Source: Lachnospiraceae bacterium UBA7205
Lineage (GTDB): Bacteria; Bacillota; Clostridia; Lachnospirales; Lachnospiraceae
Direction of reading: 5' to 3'
DNA: 8,504 bases
Assembly (NCBI GenBank): GCA_002490665.1
Contig: DKUL01000009.1
Span: forward strand, 20,318-28,821
Every line of letters starts with the position of its first letter. Within the stretch, counting starts at the first letter, position 1. Positions 4,336-8,504 of this stretch are shown piece by piece. The position numbers were made by a program, and so were the translations under genes. The notes beneath the pieces were generated by a model that had not been told where the DNA came from, made no database searches, and saw only the letters and a program-made list of their open reading frames with translations.

Positions 4336-6091
4336 TTTCCAATTCCTCCTTCGATAACTGTGATTCCGCAATTTCACGATAGACAGGACAATTTGCCAGA
4401 AGTTCCTTATGCCTGCCAATCCCCACAATCTTACCTTCATCCAGCACGATAATCTTGTCGGCATCCATGATCGTACCGATACGCTGTGCCACAATCAAGG
4501 TCGTAGCCGTTCCGGTTTCCTGTTTCAGCATTTTCCGAAGAATCCGGTCTGTCTTATAATCCAGAGCTGAAAAGGAATCATCAAAAATATAGATCTCCGG
4601 CCTGCGATAAATGGCCCTTGCTATGGCAAGCCGTTGTTTCTGCCCACCGGACAGATTCGTTCCGCCCTGCGCAACTGCCGTATGAAACCCACTATCCATG
4701 CCCTGGACAAAATCCCCGGCCTGTGCGATTTCTATGGATTTCCAGAGCAATTCTTCATCCACGCTTTGCCGCCCGTTTTCTCCATACGTCACATTTGACA
4801 GCACACTTCCCCTGAACATAACTGCCCGCTGTGAGACATATCCCAATTTCCTGTGAAGGGCCTCCTGGGTATATTCTTTAATGTTAATCCCGTCAATACA
4901 GATTTCCCCATCGGTCACATCGTAGAAACGGGGAACCAGGTTAATCAGGGTACTTTTGCCGCTTCCGGTAGAACCTATGAAAGCCGCTGTCTCTCCCCGA
5001 TGGACGGTAAAGCTGATGTCTGTGAGAATCGCTTCCTCCGCATCCGGGTAGCGGAACGATACGTGCTTAAATTCAATTTCTCCCTGCTCGAATAATTCAG
5101 AACCGCTGATTTTACCATCCTTTATTTTTGTCTCCGTATCAAGCACCTCATTAATACGCTTTGCAGACACAACCGCCCTCGGCAGCACAATGAAAGTCAT
5201 AACAAGCATCATAAACGCCATAATGATCTGCATGGCATAAGAGGAAAACACCACCATATCCGAGAAAATACCGAGCCGGTCTGTGAGCACCGCATCATTG
5301 ATAATGTATACCCCCGCCCAATAGATAGCGAGCGTCAGTCCGGACATAATCAAGGTCATTCCCGGAAACAATACGGACATGGTTCTGCTGGTAAACAGGT
5401 TCGTCCTTGTCAGTTCCTCGTTTGCACCCTCAAACTTTTTCTCCTGATACCCCTCCGCATTATAAGCCCGCACCACGCGAATACCTGTGAGATTTTCCCT
5501 TGCCACACGGTTCAGGTTATCCGTGAGCTTCTGCATATTCTTAAATTTCGGCAGCACCAGGGCGATTACCGTGCCAAGCATTACCGTAAGGATTGCAACC
5601 GCGCCTCCCGTGATGGCTGTCCATTGCCAGCTTTTCCCGGCTATCTTTAAGATTGCCCATACCGCCAGGATCGGCGCTTTAATCATTGCCTGCAGCCCCA
5701 ATGCCACAAACATCTGTATCTGCTGAATATCATTGGTAGTGCGTGTAATCAGGCTCGCCGTAGAAAATTTCCCGATTTCTTCCATCGAAAAATCCATCGT
5801 CTTATTATAAACAGCCTCCCGCAGCCGCATGGCAAGCCCCGCCGCAATCTGCGCCACAAAGAAACCTACAATAAAAGCCGTCACAAGGCTCCCCAACGCA
5901 CACAGCAGCATGGAGCCTCCCGCAGACAGGACTTCGCCCATTTCACTGCCGGGCGTCTGCACTAAAGCTGTAATCTCCCTCATGTAATCCGGCAGCCGCA
6001 AGTCCAGTCCTACCCCGCAGACAATAAACATAAGGGAGCATACGACAAACAGCCAGTCACGCCGGTTCATGTACTTTAATATTTTGAGCAT
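4328..6091 (-). CDS. Half-ABC exporter (TMD-NBD), degenerate-site subunit of the heterodimer
   Basis: A 587-residue half-transporter. It starts MLKILKYMNRRDWLF, with the first membrane helix at about 13-30 and six helices to about residue 305. The coupling region is ENLTGIRVVRAYNAE (199-213). The ATPase has Walker A GSTGSGKS (373-380), Q-loop Gln421 and signature LSGGQ (480-484). Walker B is IYIFDD with Asp505 in place of catalytic Glu, and Gln536 (VAQRIGT) replaces the switch His. These two changes mark the non-hydrolysing subunit in heterodimeric exporters. Its intact LSGGQ completes the active site of the partner encoded just downstream. The ATG at 6091 has CAGGAGG 5 bases upstream. The frame extends to a GTG at 6142 whose AGGAGG is too close, so the shorter form is preferred. 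A G-rich AGGAGGGGGG at 6142-6151 might serve an 8-codon mini-ORF (GTG 6135 to TGA 6109), which is weakly supported. Confidence 0.92.
   Translation of the reverse strand: MLKILKYMNRRDWLFVVCSLMFIVCGVGLDLRLPDYMREITALVQTPGSEMGEVLSAGGSMLLCALGSLVTAFIVGFFVAQIAAGLAMRLREAVYNKTMDFSMEEIGKFSTASLITRTTNDIQQIQMFVALGLQAMIKAPILAVWAILKIAGKSWQWTAITGGAVAILTVMLGTVIALVLPKFKNMQKLTDNLNRVARENLTGIRVVRAYNAEGYQEKKFEGANEELTRTNLFTSRTMSVLFPGMTLIMSGLTLAIYWAGVYIINDAVLTDRLGIFSDMVVFSSYAMQIIMAFMMLVMTFIVLPRAVVSAKRINEVLDTETKIKDGKISGSELFEQGEIEFKHVSFRYPDAEEAILTDISFTVHRGETAAFIGSTGSGKSTLINLVPRFYDVTDGEICIDGINIKEYTQEALHRKLGYVSQRAVMFRGSVLSNVTYGENGRQSVDEELLWKSIEIAQAGDFVQGMDSGFHTAVAQGGTNLSGGQKQRLAIARAIYRRPEIYIFDDSFSALDYKTDRILRKMLKQETGTATTLIVAQRIGTIMDADKIIVLDEGKIVGIGRHKELLANCPVYREIAESQLSKEELESA
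4345..4351 (-). promoter_or_regulatory. Ribosome binding site deciding the GTG start of the second exporter gene
   Basis: AAGGAGG on the minus strand lies within the last codons of the upstream exporter gene (KEE of its C-terminus), 9 bases before GTG 4335. The next ATG at 4314 is about 30 bases from it, too far for normal initiation, so GTG is chosen. Confidence 0.6.
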
Positions 6092-6096
6092 AAAAA

Positions 6097-6103
6097 CCTC
6101 CTG
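6097..6103 (-). promoter_or_regulatory. Ribosome binding site deciding the ATG start of the first exporter gene
   Basis: CAGGAGG on the minus strand is 5 bases before ATG 6091. This supports the 587-residue form over the longer frame from GTG 6142. Confidence 0.75.
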
Positions 6104-6158
6104 ATAAATCATGTTATGGAAAGAAAGGGATGCACAAAGCACCCCCCTCCTAAAGTTG

Positions 6159-8504
6159 TCACTCTGTACGCAATGCCGCTACCGGGTCTTTCTTCGCTGC
6201 CCTTCTGGAAGGAATCCATCCTGCAATGACTGTGATTGCCACACTTAGCAGGAGCAAGAGCAGTGCCGCCGTAATCGGGAGGGAAGCAGAAAGTTCCGAA
6301 GCGCCCAATAGGTTCCGGATAACCGAAGTGATCGGGATGGTCAGGAGAGCGGAAACACCCACACCCAGAATACCTGCCAACAGCCCCACAATCACCGTCT
6401 CTGCATTGAACACCTGTGAAATATTCCGTTTTGACGCACCTATCGCCCGCAAAATACCGATTTCCTTTGTACGCTCCAATACAGAAATGTGCGTGATAAT
6501 TCCAATCATAATACTGGAAACAATCAGTGACACCGCAACAAACGCAATCAGCACGTAGGAAATCACATCTACAATCGAAGTAATGGAACTGGTAAGCAGC
6601 GCCACATAATCTGTATAGGTAATCTGCTCCTTCTTTTCAGCCCCCTCGTTGTAACGGTCGATACAGTCTGAAACTGCTTCTTTGTCCTCAAAGCTGTCTG
6701 TATAAATGCTGATAGAGGACGGGGCATCGTAGCTTACCTTCCCGAATTTTCTCATGTTTTCTTCAAAGGTAGGCCCGGCAATAAATATCTCGTAAGCCGA
6801 CACCAGGGTTTCCTGATCCGGGTCATTTTCCAGCCATTCATCCAGTGCCCTTGCCAATTCGATTTCATCTTCTTCCGTCCGTTCCACCCCTTCCATAGCC
6901 GCCATCTCACTGGGACTCATGGAAGGCGCGCCCTGCATGGCCTCTATATGCTCCTGCTCTTCCTGGGCATCCGTCTCCTGATGTTCCAGAATATTTGCAT
7001 ACATAGCAGCCTTATCGGAAATCCCCATATTTGACATATAGATCATTGCATCAGCGGCTTTTGCTTCATCATCCGCAGCTTTGAAATTGATTCCGTTTAA
7101 TACGTTGACTTCCGGCGTCTTTTCCTGTGCCAGAACAACCGCGCTTTCATCTGTATGTTTTATCACGTAATCAGTCAGCGCCACCGTGTATGCCACCGAA
7201 GTAGGGATTGACGCATTTTCAGCATCCGCCGCCGGACGGATAATACCGGTAATCTTCAAATTTACACTGTTTTCCAAAAGGGATTCTATCTGCATAACAT
7301 CATCCCCGATATAGGTAAACGTGCCATCCTTATTTTCTTTATACTGGTCGCATGGTAAAACCATGTAAAAAGTATGTCCGCAGATTTCCTCATAGTCCCA
7401 AATACGTTCCTGCGCATCTTCCCCATTCTTAATCTGTTCGGTAATCTCTTTATGTTCCTCCCCGGTAATCAGACCAAGCTGGTATAATGTCCCTGCCGGA
7501 ATCGAATTATTTTCATTCAGCACAAGGACGACTTCATTGTAATTTTCCGGCCAGCTCCCATACAGCAGGTCATAACTGTCAAGAAGAATCGTGCTGACTG
7601 CTTTTCCGTCCGTCCCCGGCATCAGTTCGGAGAAATTTTCAGCCCCTGCATCGGAAGAACCGCTCATTACCTGATTCATCCGCTCCATATTTGCCATCGG
7701 GCCGCCCCCTGCTGCACTGTCCTCACTGGAAAGAGTGGACACACTGACCTGATCTATGTCCGCATCGGAGGCCACCAGGTTCCCGTCAGCATCATAAGAA
7801 TAAATTCCAAAATGAGCGCCATAGGAATACACCACGCCATTCTCACCTAAATACTGGTGGATTTCACTTTCCGGATTATCCAGATACTCCTTAAACGCCG
7901 TCAGGTTGTTCTCTTTAATATTTGACGCCATTTCCTCACTGGATTCGATAGCGCTGTAATCTGCGTAAACTCTGGTACGGTTTCCCTCTGCCGAAACCTC
8001 ATTTTCCCGCCTGCCGCCTCTCGCCCCCATAATCCCGGACATATCCACGGATTGAGAACTGATCGTAATAGGATAGGAAGTCATGGTGCTTTTCTGTATA
8101 TCTGAAATATAACCGTTTACCCCTTCTGCCAAAGCCAGGATCAATGCAATGCCGATAATCCCGATAGAGCCGGCAAAAGCGGTCAGAATCGTCCGCCCCT
8201 TCTTTGTCCACAGATTATTAAAACTTAGGGAAAGAGAAGTCAGAAAGGACATTTTTGCCTTCCCCATCCTTTTATGCCCTGCCCCTTCAGGCGTTTCTTC
8301 CGGCAGAAATGGATCACTGTCATCTGTAACCCTTCCATCCCGTAATTTCACAATCCTTGTAGAATACTGCCTGGCAAGCTCCGAGTTGTGCGTTACCATA
8401 ACAACCAGCCGGTTCCCAGCAACCTTTTTCAACAGTTCCATGACCTGTATACTGGTTTCGCTGTCCAATGCTCCGGTCGGTTCGTCCGCCAGAAGCACTT
8501 CCGG
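6159..8504 (-). CDS. FtsX/MacB-type ABC protein with fused ATPase, 5'-truncated by the window
   Basis: The last 781 residues are visible; the start and the Walker A and signature motifs lie beyond the right edge. Residues 1-60 finish an ATPase of the MacB/LolD class: Walker B EVLLADEP with Glu8, D-loop GALD (11-14), and switch His39 in VMVTHNSELA. A linker leads to the first membrane helix (about 106-128). A large extracytoplasmic domain follows (about 130-635), much longer than the periplasmic domain of Gram-negative MacB. It includes a Met- and acid-rich part (about 505-565). The FtsX permease domain follows, with helices at about 640-670, 700-725 and 742-765. Its hallmarks are LERTKEIGILRAIGASKRNI (676-695) and the C-terminal DPVAALRTE. 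Such proteins work as mechanotransmitters, often in export, sensing or removal of antimicrobial peptides in Gram-positives. The stop lies 67 bases before the next gene, so it is probably co-transcribed. Confidence 0.9.
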   Translation of the reverse strand, partial: PEVLLADEPTGALDSETSIQVMELLKKVAGNRLVVMVTHNSELARQYSTRIVKLRDGRVTDDSDPFLPEETPEGAGHKRMGKAKMSFLTSLSLSFNNLWTKKGRTILTAFAGSIGIIGIALILALAEGVNGYISDIQKSTMTSYPITISSQSVDMSGIMGARGGRRENEVSAEGNRTRVYADYSAIESSEEMASNIKENNLTAFKEYLDNPESEIHQYLGENGVVYSYGAHFGIYSYDADGNLVASDADIDQVSVSTLSSEDSAAGGGPMANMERMNQVMSGSSDAGAENFSELMPGTDGKAVSTILLDSYDLLYGSWPENYNEVVLVLNENNSIPAGTLYQLGLITGEEHKEITEQIKNGEDAQERIWDYEEICGHTFYMVLPCDQYKENKDGTFTYIGDDVMQIESLLENSVNLKITGIIRPAADAENASIPTSVAYTVALTDYVIKHTDESAVVLAQEKTPEVNVLNGINFKAADDEAKAADAMIYMSNMGISDKAAMYANILEHQETDAQEEQEHIEAMQGAPSMSPSEMAAMEGVERTEEDEIELARALDEWLENDPDQETLVSAYEIFIAGPTFEENMRKFGKVSYDAPSSISIYTDSFEDKEAVSDCIDRYNEGAEKKEQITYTDYVALLTSSITSIVDVISYVLIAFVAVSLIVSSIMIGIITHISVLERTKEIGILRAIGASKRNISQVFNAETVIVGLLAGILGVGVSALLTIPITSVIRNLLGASELSASLPITAALLLLLLSVAITVIAGWIPSRRAAKKDPVAALRTE

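Noticed and set aside
2497..6142. Numerous plus-strand ORFs antisense to the ABC exporter genes
   Set aside because: All are shadows of strongly supported minus-strand genes; none has a coherent domain.
1..8504. CRISPR arrays, tRNA or rRNA genes, insertion sequences
   Set aside because: No regularly spaced repeats, no tRNA-like arms ending in CCA, and no transposase or integrase reading frame were seen.

Overview
The window looks like part of a mobile element from a low-to-mid-GC Firmicute, most likely a gut Clostridia such as Lachnospiraceae or Ruminococcaceae. The reasons are strong GGAGG ribosome binding sites, the Gram-positive type of ABC exporters, and a short sigma-70 region-4 protein of the kind carried by integrative conjugative elements. 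Every well-supported gene lies on the minus strand, so transcription runs right to left. No integrase, relaxase or element end is visible, so the mobile-element reading is inference from the sigma gene and the layout.

Right part (8504 to 1415) is a tight five-gene cargo operon. Its order is: an FtsX/MacB-type ABC protein with a fused ATPase (5' end outside the window); two half-ABC exporters whose motifs show they form one asymmetric heterodimer; a sirtuin-like protein whose catalytic His is replaced by Gln; and a stand-alone OmpR-type winged-helix DNA-binding protein. Gene spacings are 67 bases, an 8-base overlap, a 41-base overlap and 25 bases. A plausible reading is an antimicrobial-peptide or drug export/defence module with its own NAD-dependent protein-modifying enzyme and regulator. 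The substrate cannot be read from sequence.

Middle (1414 to 945) is AT-rich and mostly non-coding. It holds a rho-independent terminator facing the cargo operon (about 1139-1180). After that comes an elaborate leader for the sigma gene: an 18-codon leader ORF with its own ribosome binding site, overlapping one arm of a 12-bp hairpin whose other arm contains the sigma gene's ribosome binding site. This has the layout of a translational attenuator.

Left part (944 to 1) holds the sigma-factor gene, then GC-rich sequence with a near-perfect Shine-Dalgarno and no ATG at the usual distance. An open frame there runs off the left edge. It is probably element backbone, but I do not recognise the protein.

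Most noteworthy are the apparent translational attenuator on the sigma gene, the His-to-Gln sirtuin embedded in an exporter operon, and the TTG/ATT start puzzle near 278.
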